DNA from: Pseudonocardia petroleophila
Lineage (GTDB): Bacteria > Actinomycetota > Actinomycetes > Mycobacteriales > Pseudonocardiaceae
NCBI RefSeq assembly: GCF_014235185.1
Contig: NZ_CP060131.1
Coordinates: 2,115,501-2,179,500, forward strand
Direction of reading: 5' to 3'
Length of the DNA: 64,000 bases
Shown: positions 1 to 9,700 of the stretch, one piece after another
Layout of the letters: each line of letters opens with the position of its first letter
Position numbering within the stretch: position 1 is the first letter of the stretch
Notes under the pieces: model-generated
Database searches by the model: none
What the model was told of the DNA's origin: nothing
Seen by the model: the letters and a program-made list of their open reading frames with translations, nothing else
Position numbers and translations under genes: made by a program

Positions 1-49
1 CGACGTCGAGGGGCTCCTCGCCCACCGCGGCACGTAGGACGATCGTCAT
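1..49 (-). CDS. moaE: MoaE, molybdopterin synthase large subunit (N-terminal fragment)
   Basis: Only the first 16 codons are in the window; the gene runs off the left edge. The reading MTIVLRAAVGEEPLDV resembles actinobacterial MoaE N-termini, and the ATG overlaps the TGA of the upstream gene as ATGA, so it is the third gene of a moaC-mog-moaE run. MoaE is the catalytic subunit of molybdopterin synthase, which inserts dithiolene sulfur into cyclic pyranopterin monophosphate. The call rests mainly on position and the short N-terminus. Confidence 0.6.
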   Translation of the reverse strand, partial: MTIVLRAAVGEEPLDV

Positions 50-519
50 GTGTGGTCGCCTCCTCTGAGCTGGTCCACGGCGTGGTCGAGCACTCCCGCG
101 AGCACACCGAGACCGTCGCGGACTCCCCCCGTCGATCCGGGGAGGTTCACGACCAGCGTGCGGCCCGCGACACCGGTGAGGCCGCGCGAGAGCACGGCGG
201 TCGGCACGGTCGGCGCGCCCGCGGCGCGGATCGCGTCGGCCAGCCCGGGCACCTCGTAGTCCAGGACGCCGCGGGTGACCTCCGGCGTGGCGTCGGTCGG
301 CGAGATGCCGGTGCCGCCCGTGGTGATCACGACGTCGACGCCGTCGGCGACCGCGGCGCGCAGTGCGTCGCCGACCGGCTCCCCGTCGGGCACGACGGCG
401 GGGTCGGGCGTGTCGTAGCCGTGTTCGCGCAGCCAGTCGGCGATCAGCGGCCCGCCGCGGTCGGCGTAGACGCCCGCCGCGGCGCGGTTGGAGGCGGTGA
501 CGACCCGGGCGCGCTTCAC
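46..519 (-). CDS. mog: MogA/MoaB-type molybdopterin adenylyltransferase
   Basis: A 157-residue protein of the MoCF-binding family, which adenylylates molybdopterin before molybdate insertion by MoeA. The diagnostic TTGGTGISPTDATPE motif lies at about residues 69-83, followed by an aspartate/glutamate-rich stretch and a NLPGSTGGV loop near the C-terminus. I start at GTG (519) because it forms a GTGA overlap with the moaC stop and gives the family's usual length; the open frame continues upstream as arginine-rich shadow sequence. Its own stop overlaps the moaE start by 4 bases, so the three genes should be translationally coupled. Confidence 0.9.
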   Translation of the reverse strand: MKRARVVTASNRAAAGVYADRGGPLIADWLREHGYDTPDPAVVPDGEPVGDALRAAVADGVDVVITTGGTGISPTDATPEVTRGVLDYEVPGLADAIRAAGAPTVPTAVLSRGLTGVAGRTLVVNLPGSTGGVRDGLGVLAGVLDHAVDQLRGGDHT

Positions 520-995
520 GAGCGGTCCTCCGGTCGGACCCAGGTGCCCGTCTTGCCGCCGTCCTTGCGCTCGACGCGGACGTGGTCGAGCACCGCGGCC
601 GGGTCGACGGCCTTGACCATGTCGTGCAGCGCCAGCCCGGCCACGGCGACGGCCGTCAGCGCCTCCATCTCGACGCCCGTGCGGTCGGTGGTGCGCACGG
701 TGGCGCGGATGCCGACCTCGGCACCGTCGGGCGTGAGGTCGACGACGACGCCGCTCAGCGCGATCGGGTGGCACAGCGGCACGAGGTCCGGCGTGCGCTT
801 GGCGCCCATGATCCCGGCGATGCGGGCGGTCGCCAGCGCGTCGCCCTTGGGCAGCCCGTCGCGGCGCAGCAGGTCGACCACCTCCGCGGTGGTGCGCAGC
901 ACCCCCGTCGCCACCGCGGTCCGCGCCGTCGCCACCTTGTCGGTGACGTCGACCATCCGGGCCGCGCCGGCCTCGTCCACGTGCGTCAGCTCCAC
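516..995 (-). CDS. moaC: MoaC, cyclic pyranopterin monophosphate synthase
   Basis: A 159-residue cytoplasmic enzyme that converts the GTP-derived cyclic dihydropterin to cyclic pyranopterin monophosphate in the first stage of molybdenum-cofactor synthesis. Family motifs are clear: ARMVDVTDK near the N-terminus, KGDALATARIAGIMGAK, the PLCHPI metal/substrate loop, and GVEMEALTAVAVAGLALHDM with KAVDP. The GTG at 995 gives the normal length of about 160 residues; an ATG further upstream adds an arginine-rich extension. It heads the moaC-mog-moaE operon and is transcribed away from rpf. Confidence 0.95.
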   Translation of the reverse strand: MELTHVDEAGAARMVDVTDKVATARTAVATGVLRTTAEVVDLLRRDGLPKGDALATARIAGIMGAKRTPDLVPLCHPIALSGVVVDLTPDGAEVGIRATVRTTDRTGVEMEALTAVAVAGLALHDMVKAVDPAAVLDHVRVERKDGGKTGTWVRPEDRS

Positions 996-1055
996 GACGC
1001 AGACCCTACGGCGCCGCCTCCGCGACGTGTCGGCCGCCACGGAACCGCCGACCCA

Positions 1056-1071
1056 CGTGATGTGCATCACA
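1056..1071. promoter_or_regulatory. CRP-like site upstream of moaC and rpf
   Basis: The sequence CGTGA-N6-TCACA (1056-1060 and 1067-1071) differs by one base from the TGTGA-N6-TCACA consensus of CRP/Cmr proteins. It lies about 60 bp upstream of moaC and about 310 bp upstream of rpf, so it could act on either divergent gene. Mycobacterial rpfA is a known CRP target, which favours rpf. Motif match only. Confidence 0.5.
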
Positions 1072-1380
1072 TCGGCGCAACCCTTTCCGGTGACGCACGT
1101 CGTGACTGGCGGTCGCGGTGACCTGCGCAGACGTCACCCCATCGGGTGGGCCCTGTCCAGGTTGGACGGCGAGTCGCGCGGACACGCCGTCTTGGAGTCC
1201 GCCCCAGCCGCACGTAGCGTCGCCGACGGCCGCCCGGACCCCCGATCCGGACGGCCCCCGGTGTCGCAGCGCTCCCCTGTCCGGCGACCCGGAGACCCGA
1301 CCTCCTCACGGATTCCGCGTGGGACAGGAACGGACCGGCCGCTCCCCGCCCGCGTTCGTGCGCCGCGCCGGAGAAGTCCC
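1072..1380 (+). other. Long rpf leader region, no gene
   Basis: About 310 bases of non-coding DNA lie between the CRP-like site and the rpf start. Actinobacterial rpf genes often carry a c-di-AMP (ydaO) riboswitch in such a leader. I looked for the hallmark GGGTGAA and CAGCTAACCTCGTAGGCG-type blocks and did not find them. A long-range pairing is possible between CCTGTCC near 1276 and GGACAGG near 1322. No convincing promoter elements were recognised. Confidence 0.4.
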
Positions 1381-1986
1381 ATGGCTCGATACCGCGGCCG
1401 TCACCGTGCCCCCGCGAGGTTCGACGGCGCCGGACGGGCGATCGCCCGCACCGCGCTCGCCGGAGCCGTCGCCGGCGTCCCGCTCGTGGTCGCGGCCCCC
1501 GCCGCGAGCGCCGCGCCGGACAGCGCCTGGGACCGCCTCGCCCAGTGCGAGAGCGGTGGCCGGTGGGACATCAACACCGGCAACGGCTACCACGGCGGCC
1601 TGCAGTTCTCCCCGACCACGTGGCGCGGGTTCGGCGGCGGCGAGTTCGCCCCGGTCGCCTACCAGGCCAGCCGCGCGGAGCAGATCGTCGTCGCGGAGCG
1701 GGTGCTCGCCGTCCAGGGCTGGAACGCCTGGCCGAGCTGCTCGCGCCAGACCGGCGTGCGCGGCGAGGCGCCCTCGCAGCGCTCCGCCCCGGCCGCCGAG
1801 CCGGAGCGGGTGCGCCTGAGCGCCCCCACCACCGACGGCGGCTACGTCGTGCAGCGCGGCGACACGCTCAGCCGCATCGCGAGCGCCCAGGGCGTGGCCG
1901 GCGGCTGGCAGGCCATCGTCGAGAAGAACCCGGGCCTCGCGGCGAACCCGAACATGATCCGCGAGGGTCAGCGCCTGTCGCTCTGA
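1381..1986 (+). CDS. rpf: Resuscitation-promoting factor, LysM-containing cell-wall lytic transglycosylase
   Basis: A 201-residue secreted protein. A basic N-terminus and an alanine/valine-rich hydrophobic stretch end in an ASA-AP signal-peptidase site near residue 45. The Rpf domain (about 46-125) shows WDRLAQCESGGRW with the catalytic Glu57, NTGNGYHGGLQF and the WPSC cysteine that pairs with Cys56. A short linker leads to a C-terminal LysM repeat (YVVQRGDTLSRIA ... [11 protein letters not shown], about 152-200). Rpf proteins cleave peptidoglycan during resuscitation and growth; LysM anchors them to the wall. The gene overlaps the convergent nucleotidyltransferase gene by 19 bases. Confidence 0.95.
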   Translation: MARYRGRHRAPARFDGAGRAIARTALAGAVAGVPLVVAAPAASAAPDSAWDRLAQCESGGRWDINTGNGYHGGLQFSPTTWRGFGGGEFAPVAYQASRAEQIVVAERVLAVQGWNAWPSCSRQTGVRGEAPSQRSAPAAEPERVRLSAPTTDGGYVVQRGDTLSRIASAQGVAGGWQAIVEKNPGLAANPNMIREGQRLSL

Positions 1987-2564
1987 TCCGCGAACCGGGC
2001 GAGCGCCTCCGGGGTGTCGACGTCGTCGGGATCGGCGACGTCGCCGCACTCCACCAGCTCGACGTCGGGGTTGCCGCCCAGGTAGGCGCGGGCCCCGGCG
2101 TCACCGGTGGCCGACGCGGACACCGCGGCCCAGTGCGAGCGCCCGAGCAGCACGGGATGGGCCGGACGGCCGTCGTAGGCCGCGCGGCGCAGCGTCCGCG
2201 GCCCCACCGGCCCGGCCACGAGCCGCGCCACCGCCTCCGCGGTGACCCCGGGCAGGTCCACCAGGTGCACGAGTGCGGTGTCGGCGTCGAGGGCGGCGAG
2301 GCCCGCGCGCAGCGACGCCCCCATCCCGGAGGACCAGTCGGCGGCCTCGACCGCCCGCACACCCGCGGGCAGCACCGCGCGCACCTCGTCGGCCGCGGCG
2401 CCCAGCACCACGACCAGGGGCGCGCAGCCGCCGTCGGCGAGCACCCGCAGGGCCCGGCGGACCAGCGGCTCGCCGTCGATCCCGACGAGCGCCTTGGGCC
2501 CGCCCATCCGCCGCCCCGCACCGGCCGCGAGGAGCAGCCCGGTGACCGTCGTCCGGTCGGTCAG
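1968..2564 (-). CDS. MobA/MocA-like NTP transferase (probable molybdenum-cofactor cytidylyl/guanylyltransferase)
   Basis: A nucleotidyltransferase-fold protein with the N-terminal [17 protein letters not shown] loop, in which the Gly-rich turn and the Lys bind the nucleotide phosphate, then [11 protein letters not shown] and HLVDLPGV. The loop precedes the only internal ATG (2507), so that ATG would delete the active site. The nearest upstream possibility is CTG at 2564, overlapping the stop of the neighbouring small gene, so the start is uncertain. Beside moaC/mog/moaE, and in a genome with XDH/CODH-type enzymes that use the cytosine dinucleotide form of the cofactor, a MocA-like role is plausible. 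The sequence alone does not separate MobA from MocA. Confidence 0.75.
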   Translation of the reverse strand: MTDRTTVTGLLLAAGAGRRMGGPKALVGIDGEPLVRRALRVLADGGCAPLVVVLGAAADEVRAVLPAGVRAVEAADWSSGMGASLRAGLAALDADTALVHLVDLPGVTAEAVARLVAGPVGPRTLRRAAYDGRPAHPVLLGRSHWAAVSASATGDAGARAYLGGNPDVELVECGDVADPDDVDTPEALARFADQSDRR

Positions 2565-2740
2565 CGGTTGATCTCCGTGACGGGGTGCACGTAGGGCACC
2601 TCGTCGAGCGGGAACTCGACGTCGCCGAAGGGGGACAGCGAGCCCTGCACGGGGCTGGCGAGCTCGGAGACGGGGTGCTCGCCCTCCGGCAGCTCCGGCC
2701 AGGTGGGGTCGATGCGTCCTGCGGGGGCGGCCTTCGCCAC
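2561..2740 (-). CDS. Conserved 59-residue actinobacterial protein (Rv0863 position)
   Basis: A short protein beginning [18 protein letters not shown] and ending VHPVTEINR, rich in Pro, Glu and Val, with no membrane segment or recognised domain. The GTG start at 2740 is supported by a GGAGGA ribosome-binding site 4 bases upstream. It lies divergent to the helicase-associated gene, in the same place as a small conserved protein in the M. tuberculosis Rv0861c-Rv0867c block (from memory). Its stop overlaps the start region of the nucleotidyltransferase. Function unknown. Confidence 0.75.
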   Translation of the reverse strand: MAKAAPAGRIDPTWPELPEGEHPVSELASPVQGSLSPFGDVEFPLDEVPYVHPVTEINR

Positions 2741-2803
2741 GGTTCCTCCAGGTGTCGGTGGTCGACCGCCAGTATCTCCCACGGCACCGACTACCGTGGA
2801 CCG

Positions 2804-5017
2804 GTGCCCACGCCGCTGGTCGACTGGCTGCGCGCCCAGGACGACGACACGCTCGCCCGGCTCCTCGCGCTGCGGCCCGACCTCGGGGTGCCCCCGCCCG
2901 CCGACGTCACCGTGCTCGCCACCCGCGCCGCGATCCGGGCCTCCGTCCACCGCGCCTGCGACGAGCTCGACACCGTCACCCTCGCGGTGCTCGAGGCCCT
3001 CGCCGTGGCCGACGCCGACACCGCGTCCGTGCCCCGGGCCGAGGTCGCCCGCCTCCTCGGCCCCGACGTCCCCGCCGCGGTCCTGACCGACGCCCTCGAC
3101 GCGCTGCGCGCCCGCGCGATCGCCTGGGGCCCCGACAGCGAGCTCTCGGCCGTCCCCGCCGTCCGCGACGTCGTGCCGCGCCACCCCGGGGGCCTCGGGC
3201 GGCCGTCGACGGGGCCCGCCGGGTCCTCGGCCCTGCCCGACCTGCTCGCCGGCGTCGACGACGAGGAGCGGCGGGTGCTGGAGACCCTGGCCGCCGGCCC
3301 GCCGATCGGGCGCAGCCGGGCCGCGGGCGACACCCCCGTCGGTCGGCTGCTCGCCCGGGGCCTGCTGCTGCGCATCGACCCGGAGACCGTCGAGCTGCCC
3401 CGCCAGGTCGGGCTGGCCCTGCGCGGTGACCGGCCGCTGGGGTCCGTGACGGTCGTCCCGCCCGACATCGCGCCGCGCGACCGCGGCGCCGACGTCGTCG
3501 ACGGCACGGCGGCCGGGGCCGCGCTGGGCGTCCTGCGGCAGGTGGAGCTGCTCCTCGCGTCGTGGGGGAGGAACCCGCCGCCCGCGCTGCGCTCCGGGGG
3601 CCTCGGCGTCCGCGAGCTGCGGCGCGCGGCGAAGGAGATGGACGTCGACGAGCCGACGGCGGCGCTGCTCGTCGAGCTGGTCGTGGCCGCCGACCTCGTC
3701 GGCAGCACCGACGGCGTGCCCGCGGAGTTCCTGCCCACCACCCACGCCGACGTGTGGCTGGCCGGCGGCCCCGAGGTGCGCTGGTCGCTGCTGGCCCGCA
3801 CCTGGCTGGCGCTGCCGCGGCTGCCCGGGCTGGTGGGCCGCAAGGACGACGCCGGGCGCCCGATCAGCCCGCTGTCCGACGCCGTGCGCCGCCCACTGGC
3901 CCCGCGCGACCGCAGGCGCGTCCTCGCCGGGCTCGCCGAGCTCCCGCCGGGCACCGCCCCGTCCTCCCCGGCCGCGCTGGCCGACCTGCTCGCCTGGCGC
4001 GCCCCGCGCCGCGGCGGCCGGCTGCGTGACGAGGTCGTCGGCTGGGCGGTCACCGAGGGCACCGTGCTGGGTGTCGTCGCCCTCGACGCCCTGTCCACCC
4101 CCGGCCGCGCGGTGCTGCAGGACCCGGAGGGGATCGTCGCCGCGCTGCGGGCCGCGCTGCCCGAGCCGGTCGACCACGTGCTCCTGCAGGCCGACCTCAC
4201 CGCCGTCGCGCCCGGCCCGCTCGTGCCCGAGCTGGCGCGCGAGCTCGACCTGGTGGCGGAGGTCGAGTCCGCGGGCGGGGCCACGGTGTACCGGTTCACC
4301 GAGGCCACCGTCCGCCGGGCGCTCGACGCCGGCCGCAGCGCCGCCGACCTGCACGAGCTCCTCAGGCGCCGCTCCGCCACACCCGTGCCGCAGGGCCTGA
4401 CCTACCTCGTCGACGACGTCGCGCGCCGCCACGGCCGCCTGCGCGGCGGCGCGGCCGCCGCCTTCCTGCGCTCCGACGACGAGGTGCTGATCTCCGAGGT
4501 GCTCGCGCACCCCGACACGATCGGGCTGGAGCTGCGCCGGATCGCCCCGACGGTCGTCGTGAGCCCGCTGCCGCTGGTGGAGCTGCTCGACGGGCTGCGC
4601 GCCGCCGGGTTCACCCCGGCGGCGGAGGACACCGGTGGAGCGGTGCTCGACCTCGCGGTCCGCGGGCGGCGCACCACGCCCGCCCGCCGCTCACCCGAGC
4701 GCAGTCTGCCGCCGCAGCCCGATCCCGCCCAGCTCACCGCGCTGGTCTCGCGCATGCGGGCGGGCGACGCGCTGACCGGCGTGCGCCGCAGCGCCGCCAA
4801 CGGCCGGTCGAGCACGCTCGACACGCTGCGCCGCGCGGCCCAGGAGAAGCTGACGGTGTGGCTCGGGTTCGTCGACGGGCACGGAGTGGCGGGCGAGCGC
4901 GTGCTCGAGCCGCTCAGCGTCGGCGGCGGCGTCGTGGAGGGCCGCGACCGCACCGACGGCGGGCTGCACCGCGTGCCGCTGCACCGGATCACCTCCATCG
5001 CGCTCGTGGAGGACTGA
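2804..5017 (+). CDS. Helicase-associated protein (XPB/Ssl2 partner family, Rv0862c-like)
   Basis: A 737-residue protein matching the actinobacterial helicase-C/XPB-associated family. The N-terminus [24 protein letters not shown] is characteristic, and winged-helix-like repeats follow. Near the C-terminus [12 protein letters not shown] and [13 protein letters not shown] resemble a WYL-like strand region. No Walker motifs are present, so it is not itself a helicase. In mycobacteria the orthologue is adjacent to the XPB gene; here the conservon separates the two. GTG at 2804 removes an unsupported extension and fits the family N-terminus. Probably acts with XPB on DNA, but no enzymatic role is shown. 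Confidence 0.8.
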   Translation: MPTPLVDWLRAQDDDTLARLLALRPDLGVPPPADVTVLATRAAIRASVHRACDELDTVTLAVLEALAVADADTASVPRAEVARLLGPDVPAAVLTDALDALRARAIAWGPDSELSAVPAVRDVVPRHPGGLGRPSTGPAGSSALPDLLAGVDDEERRVLETLAAGPPIGRSRAAGDTPVGRLLARGLLLRIDPETVELPRQVGLALRGDRPLGSVTVVPPDIAPRDRGADVVDGTAAGAALGVLRQVELLLASWGRNPPPALRSGGLGVRELRRAAKEMDVDEPTAALLVELVVAADLVGSTDGVPAEFLPTTHADVWLAGGPEVRWSLLARTWLALPRLPGLVGRKDDAGRPISPLSDAVRRPLAPRDRRRVLAGLAELPPGTAPSSPAALADLLAWRAPRRGGRLRDEVVGWAVTEGTVLGVVALDALSTPGRAVLQDPEGIVAALRAALPEPVDHVLLQADLTAVAPGPLVPELARELDLVAEVESAGGATVYRFTEATVRRALDAGRSAADLHELLRRRSATPVPQGLTYLVDDVARRHGRLRGGAAAAFLRSDDEVLISEVLAHPDTIGLELRRIAPTVVVSPLPLVELLDGLRAAGFTPAAEDTGGAVLDLAVRGRRTTPARRSPERSLPPQPDPAQLTALVSRMRAGDALTGVRRSAANGRSSTLDTLRRAAQEKLTVWLGFVDGHGVAGERVLEPLSVGGGVVEGRDRTDGGLHRVPLHRITSIALVED

Positions 5018-5025
5018 CCCGGCGC

Positions 5026-5628
5026 TCAGCGTCCGGCGCGGGCGGCCATCCGGTGGGCCATCGCGTGCTCGACCAGCGAGATCAGGGCGGCCTTCGTCGA
5101 CTCCCGGTTGCGGGCGTCGCAGGTGATGATCGGGACGGCCGGGTCGATGGACATCGCCTCCCGCACGTCCTCGATGCGGTGCTGCTGCAGCCCGTCGAAG
5201 CAGTTGAGGCCGACCACGTAGGGCAGCCCGCGGTCCTCGAAGAAGTCGATGGCCGCGAACGAGTCGGCCAGGCGCCGGGTGTCGACGAGGACGACCGCGC
5301 CGATCGCGCCGCGCACCAGGTCGTCCCACATGAACCAGAAGCGGTGCTGGCCCGGCGTGCCGAACAGGTAGAGGATCAGCTCCTTGTCCAGCGAGACGCG
5401 GCCGAAGTCCATGGCCACCGTCGTGGTGGTCTTGTTCGGGGTGGCGGTGAGGTCGTCGTGACCGGCGCTCGCCTCGGTCATCACGGCCTCGGTGGTGAGC
5501 GGGACGATCTCGGAGACCGAGCCCACGAACGTGGTCTTGCCGACGCCGAAGCCCCCGGCCACCACGATCTTGGCCGAGATCGTCGCCGCGGTGGCGATCG
5601 TCTGAGGCCTAGAGCCGACGGAGTCCAC
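5026..5628 (-). CDS. cvnD: CvnD, conservon small GTPase-like ATP/GTP-binding protein
   Basis: A 200-residue P-loop protein with GGFGVGKTTF (about residues 25-34), a MDFGRV switch-like segment, LFGTPGQHRFWFMW as the DTAGQ-equivalent, and LVDTRR/GLNCFD base-recognition regions. It is the fourth gene of a cvnABCD conservon; CvnD is thought to act like a small G protein downstream of the CvnA sensor kinase. GTG at 5628 overlaps the end of cvnC by 20 bases, so the two are co-translated. It converges with the helicase-associated gene. Confidence 0.92.
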   Translation of the reverse strand: MDSVGSRPQTIATAATISAKIVVAGGFGVGKTTFVGSVSEIVPLTTEAVMTEASAGHDDLTATPNKTTTTVAMDFGRVSLDKELILYLFGTPGQHRFWFMWDDLVRGAIGAVVLVDTRRLADSFAAIDFFEDRGLPYVVGLNCFDGLQQHRIEDVREAMSIDPAVPIITCDARNRESTKAALISLVEHAMAHRMAARAGR

Positions 5629-6217
5629 TCAGAACCCTTTCCATCAGGGCGAGGTCCGGCGCGCTGCCGGCACTGCTCGCGGTCTGGTGCACGGTGACGA
5701 CGCCGAGGCCCGCCATGTCGCCCAGCAGCACCCGGGCGACGCCCAGGGGCAGGGAGAGGAGGGCCGCCACCTCGGCGACCGAGCGCGTGGCCTCGCACAG
5801 CTCGGCCACAGCGCGGTGTTCGACCTGCAACAGGCCCATCTGGTCGCGGCCGCGCTGGCTCGTGGAGACCAGTGTCTCGATGGCCAGGTCGAAGCCGGAC
5901 TTCGTGCGTCCGCGGGTCCACGCGTAGGGCCGGACGGCGGACGCGCCGCCCCCTGCGCCGAACTGCTCGGCGTCGTTGACCCGCATGTCGATCGGCCCGG
6001 TCATCGGGCCGGGCGTGACCGGCTCGGCGGGCGGGCGTGCGGCGGGGACGGCGGAGGGGGCCGCCGCGGGGGCGGCCTGCTCGGCGTCGTCGGTGCGCTT
6101 GCGACCCCAGCGTCGACGGCGCGACGGACGCGCGCTGTCGAAGCTGAAGCCGTTCATGACGTCGGCGAAAGTCGGCTCCGAGGGTTGCCGGCGCTCGTCG
6201 TCGGGACCGGAGGTCAT
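5609..6217 (-). CDS. cvnC: CvnC, DUF742 conservon protein
   Basis: A 202-residue protein with a disordered Ala/Pro-rich N-terminal half (about 1-85) and a C-terminal DUF742 winged-helix domain that begins VRPYAWTRGRTKS and continues through VEHRAVAELCEATRSVAEVAALLSLPLGVARVLLGDMAGLGVV. DUF742 proteins are the third members of actinobacterial conservons, found at the membrane with CvnA, B and D. It starts 63 bases after cvnB and overlaps cvnD. Confidence 0.92.
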   Translation of the reverse strand: MTSGPDDERRQPSEPTFADVMNGFSFDSARPSRRRRWGRKRTDDAEQAAPAAAPSAVPAARPPAEPVTPGPMTGPIDMRVNDAEQFGAGGGASAVRPYAWTRGRTKSGFDLAIETLVSTSQRGRDQMGLLQVEHRAVAELCEATRSVAEVAALLSLPLGVARVLLGDMAGLGVVTVHQTASSAGSAPDLALMERVLSGLRRL

Positions 6218-6280
6218 CGGACATCACCTGCCTTCTTCAACCGATCGTGGATGGGACGTGCCGTGCTCCAGGGCCCGGGC

Positions 6281-6703
6281 TCAGGGCCCGAAGGAGCCCT
6301 GCAGCTCGGCGCGCAGCTCGGGGGTCAGCAGCTGGCCGACGCGGTCGACCAGCAGGGTCATCTCGTATCCGATCAGGCCGATGTCACAGCTCGGTGACGC
6401 CAGCACGGCCAGACAGGACCCGTCGCTGATCGACATCAGCAGGACGATGCCCCGGTCCATCTCGACGACCGTCTGCACCACCCCGCCCGCGTCGAAGCAG
6501 CGGGCGGCGCCCTGCGTGAGGCTGATCAGGCCCGACGCCACCGCGGCGAGCTGGTCGGCCCGGTCGCGGGGGAGGCGGTCGGAGCTGGTGAGGAGCAGGC
6601 CGTCGGCCGAGACCACGATGGCGTGCGCGACGCCGGGGACCCGCTCCGCGAAGTTGGTGACCAGCCATCCGAACCTGCTCGGCTGTGTCTGTGGCGCTGT
6701 CAC
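6281..6703 (-). CDS. cvnB: CvnB, roadblock/LC7 conservon protein
   Basis: A 140-residue roadblock/LC7-fold protein. The core reads [24 protein letters not shown], then [45 protein letters not shown] and a final helix with [20 protein letters not shown]. Roadblock proteins regulate small GTPases, consistent with a partner role to CvnD. GTG at 6703 has a GAGGAG ribosome-binding site 5 bases upstream and forms a GTGA overlap with the cvnA stop. Confidence 0.93.
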   Translation of the reverse strand: MTAPQTQPSRFGWLVTNFAERVPGVAHAIVVSADGLLLTSSDRLPRDRADQLAAVASGLISLTQGAARCFDAGGVVQTVVEMDRGIVLLMSISDGSCLAVLASPSCDIGLIGYEMTLLVDRVGQLLTPELRAELQGSFGP

Positions 6704-9700
6704 TGTCGCTCCTCGTCGTGGTTGCCGCCCGCGTTGGCGGACTCGGTGGCACCGTTGGCGTCGCCGCGGTACCTGCTCTCGCGCCCCTGACGGACACCCT
6801 GCTGGTAGCTGGCGAGCCGGCCGCGCACGCTCTCCGCACTCCGTGCGGGGGAGACGGGCGGGGCCAGCACGGCCGATCCTGCACTGCCCGGGACGAGCCG
6901 CGCGCGCGGACGGCGCTTCGGCAGCCCCGCCGCGGTGACCTCGTCCGGCCGGTCGGTGACCGGCGCGGCGTTGTTGGCCGCCAGCCAGCCCTCGTCGGCG
7001 GAGGTGGAGAACGCGGAGGCCTCGGGCCGCGCGGACAGCACCGGGGCCGGCTCGGCCGGCACGGGCGGCGCGGCCGGGGCGGGCCGCGGCTGCACCGGCG
7101 GCTGGGCCCGCACCGGCGGTGCGGCCTGGACCGGCGACGGCAGCGGAGCCGCGGGCGGGGCCGGCGGCTGCGCCGACGACGGCTGCGCGGACGGCTGCGG
7201 TGTGGACGGCTGCGGTGTGGACGGCTGGGGCGCGGACGGCAGCGGAGCCGCGGACGGCTGCACCCCCGGCGTGGGGGGCGCGACCGGCGGCGGGCCGGCG
7301 ACCGGCCGGGCCGGACGGACCGGGAGCGACGGCGGCAGCGCCGCGGCCGGTCGGGGCCGGGCCTGCGGCGACGGACCCGCGGACCGGGCCTCCGCCTCCC
7401 AGTCGACCGGGAGCGGCCGGTTGGAGCGGAACCACGCCGACGCGATCTCCTCGAAGATCGGGGTGGTCTCGCCGAGCTCGAAGCCGCTGCCCTCGGGCCG
7501 GCCCGTCGGGACGGCGTCGGCCGGGGCCGCCGGGGCCTCGGTCTGCTGGGCCGGCGTGCTCGGCGCGAACAGGCCGTCGGCGGGTTCCTGGCCCGGTGCG
7601 TCCGCGAACGACGGCGCGGCGGGCGGCGCGGGCGGCATCGAGGTGGGCGGCGCCGGGGGCGTCGCCTGCCGGGACACCGGGATCGGAGCGGTCGCCGGGG
7701 CGGTCGGCTCGGCCGCGGGCGGCCGGACCGGAGACGGGCGGCGCTGCGGCAGCGCGGGCGGGGCCGGGAGATCGGCCGCGGGGTTCGCGGTCGGGGCCGT
7801 GCCGTTGCCGGTGTGCGGGGCCGCGCCGTTGCCGTTGGTGGAGCCCGCCGGAGCCGCGGCGGGCGGCTGGGCGACCGGCGGCCGGGCGGCGAAGGGCCGG
7901 CCGGTGGGGGGCTGGGGGGCGTGCGGCGGCGCGCCCTGCGGCCACGGGTTGCGCGGCATCGCCCCGTTCGCCGGGGTGCGCTCCTCGGCCGGGTGACCAT
8001 CGGAGGCGGCGCCCGCCGCGACCGCACCAGCGGCGGCCGCTCCGGCGGCGGGGCCGGTGGCCGGGCCGCTGGTCGCGTCGTCGGGGGAGTCGGCGTCGTC
8101 GGAGGGGTCGGCGGGCCGGTCGTCGGACCCCGGCTCCTCGTCGGCGGCGTCGTGCGCGGCGGCGTCGTGCTCGTCCTCGTCGGGCTCGGCGAGGACGTGG
8201 CGGGCGCGGTCGGCCTCCGCGGCGGGCTGCTCGCGCGGGGCGACGATCGCGTACGCCGTGGTGGCGGTGTCGTCGTCGGTCCCGTCGAGCTGTGCGGCCG
8301 CCCCGTGATCGGCGGTGTCGACCCCGGCCGCGGCGGTGTCCGCGGCGTCCCGGTCGGCGGCGTCGTGGTCGGCGGCGTCGTGGTCGGCGCGGTCGTGGTC
8401 GGAGCCGTCACCGGTGGACCCGACGACCGGCGGCCCGGCGTCGTCGGGGCCGGGGCCGGGGCCGTCCTGGTCGGAGCGCTCCTGGCGCGACCGCTCGGCC
8501 GCGGCGAGCTGGTCCTGGCGGGCCTGCTCGGCGACCGAGGGGCCGTCCGGGTGCAGCGACGAGCCGGGCCGCCGCGTGGGCAGCGACGGCGTGGCGGCCG
8601 CCGAGCCGTTGACCGGCGGGTACCCGCCGGGGCCGGGGTCGAAGGCCGAGGCAGGCGTGGACGGGCCGTCGGTGCCCGCGACCAGGGCCGACAGCGACCG
8701 CCCGTTGCCGTTGCTGGTGCCGCGCTGCGGCGGGACGTCGAACGCGGACGGGCCGCGCCCGCCCTGCGCGACGGCGGGGACCGGCCGGGCCAGCTCGCGC
8801 TCGGTGGTGGGCACGAGCTGCGCGGGCACGGTGACCGACGCGGTGAGACCGGTGCCGGCCCCGCCCGTCGACGACGTGGACAGCTGCACCTGGATGTCGT
8901 GGCGGGCGCCGAGGCGGCCGACCACGAACAGGCCCATGCGGCGCGACGCGGAGACGTCGACCGCGGACGGGCCGCCGAGGCGCTGGTTGGCGTCGGCCAG
9001 CTCGAAGTCGATCATCCCGACGCCGCGGTCGGAGATCTCGACGAGGATGTCGCCCTCCGCGGTGCGGGTGGTGCTCATGACCACCTGCGAGTCGGGCGGG
9101 GAGAAGTTGGTGGCGTTGTCGAGCAGCTCGGCCAGCAGGTGGACGAGGTCGCTCGCGGCGCGCCCGACGATCGTGGTGGTCGGCGGGGCCTGCACGACGA
9201 TGCGCTGGTACTGCTCGATCTCCGACACCGCGGCGCGCAGGACGTCGACCATCGGGACCGGCGCGATGTTGCGCTTGGCGAGGTCGGTGCCCGCGAGGAC
9301 CAGCAGGTTCTCGGAGTTGCGGCGCATGCGGGTGGCGAGGTGGTCGAGCTGGAACAGGTTCGACAGCTGGTCGGGGTCCTGCTCGTTGCTCTCCAGCTGC
9401 TCGATGAGCTGCAGCTGGCGCTCGACGAGGGCCTGGCTGCGGCGGGAGAGGTTGACGAACATCGAGCTGACGTTGGTCTGCAGCGCGGCCTGGTCGGCCG
9501 CGAGGCGGATCGCCTGCCCGTGCACCGCGTCGAAGGCGCGGGCCACCTGGCCCACCTCGTCGCGGGTGTTCAGCGGCACAGGGTCGACCGTGACGTCGGG
9601 GGCGTCGCCCGCGCGCATGCTCTCGACCGCCTGCGGCAGGCGCCGCTCGGCGACGTCGAGGGCCGCGGTGCGCAGCACCCGCAGCGACCGGACCAGCGCC

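Noticed and set aside
1072..1380. c-di-AMP (ydaO) riboswitch before rpf
   Set aside because: Expected from actinobacterial rpf genes, but none of the conserved ydaO blocks could be found.
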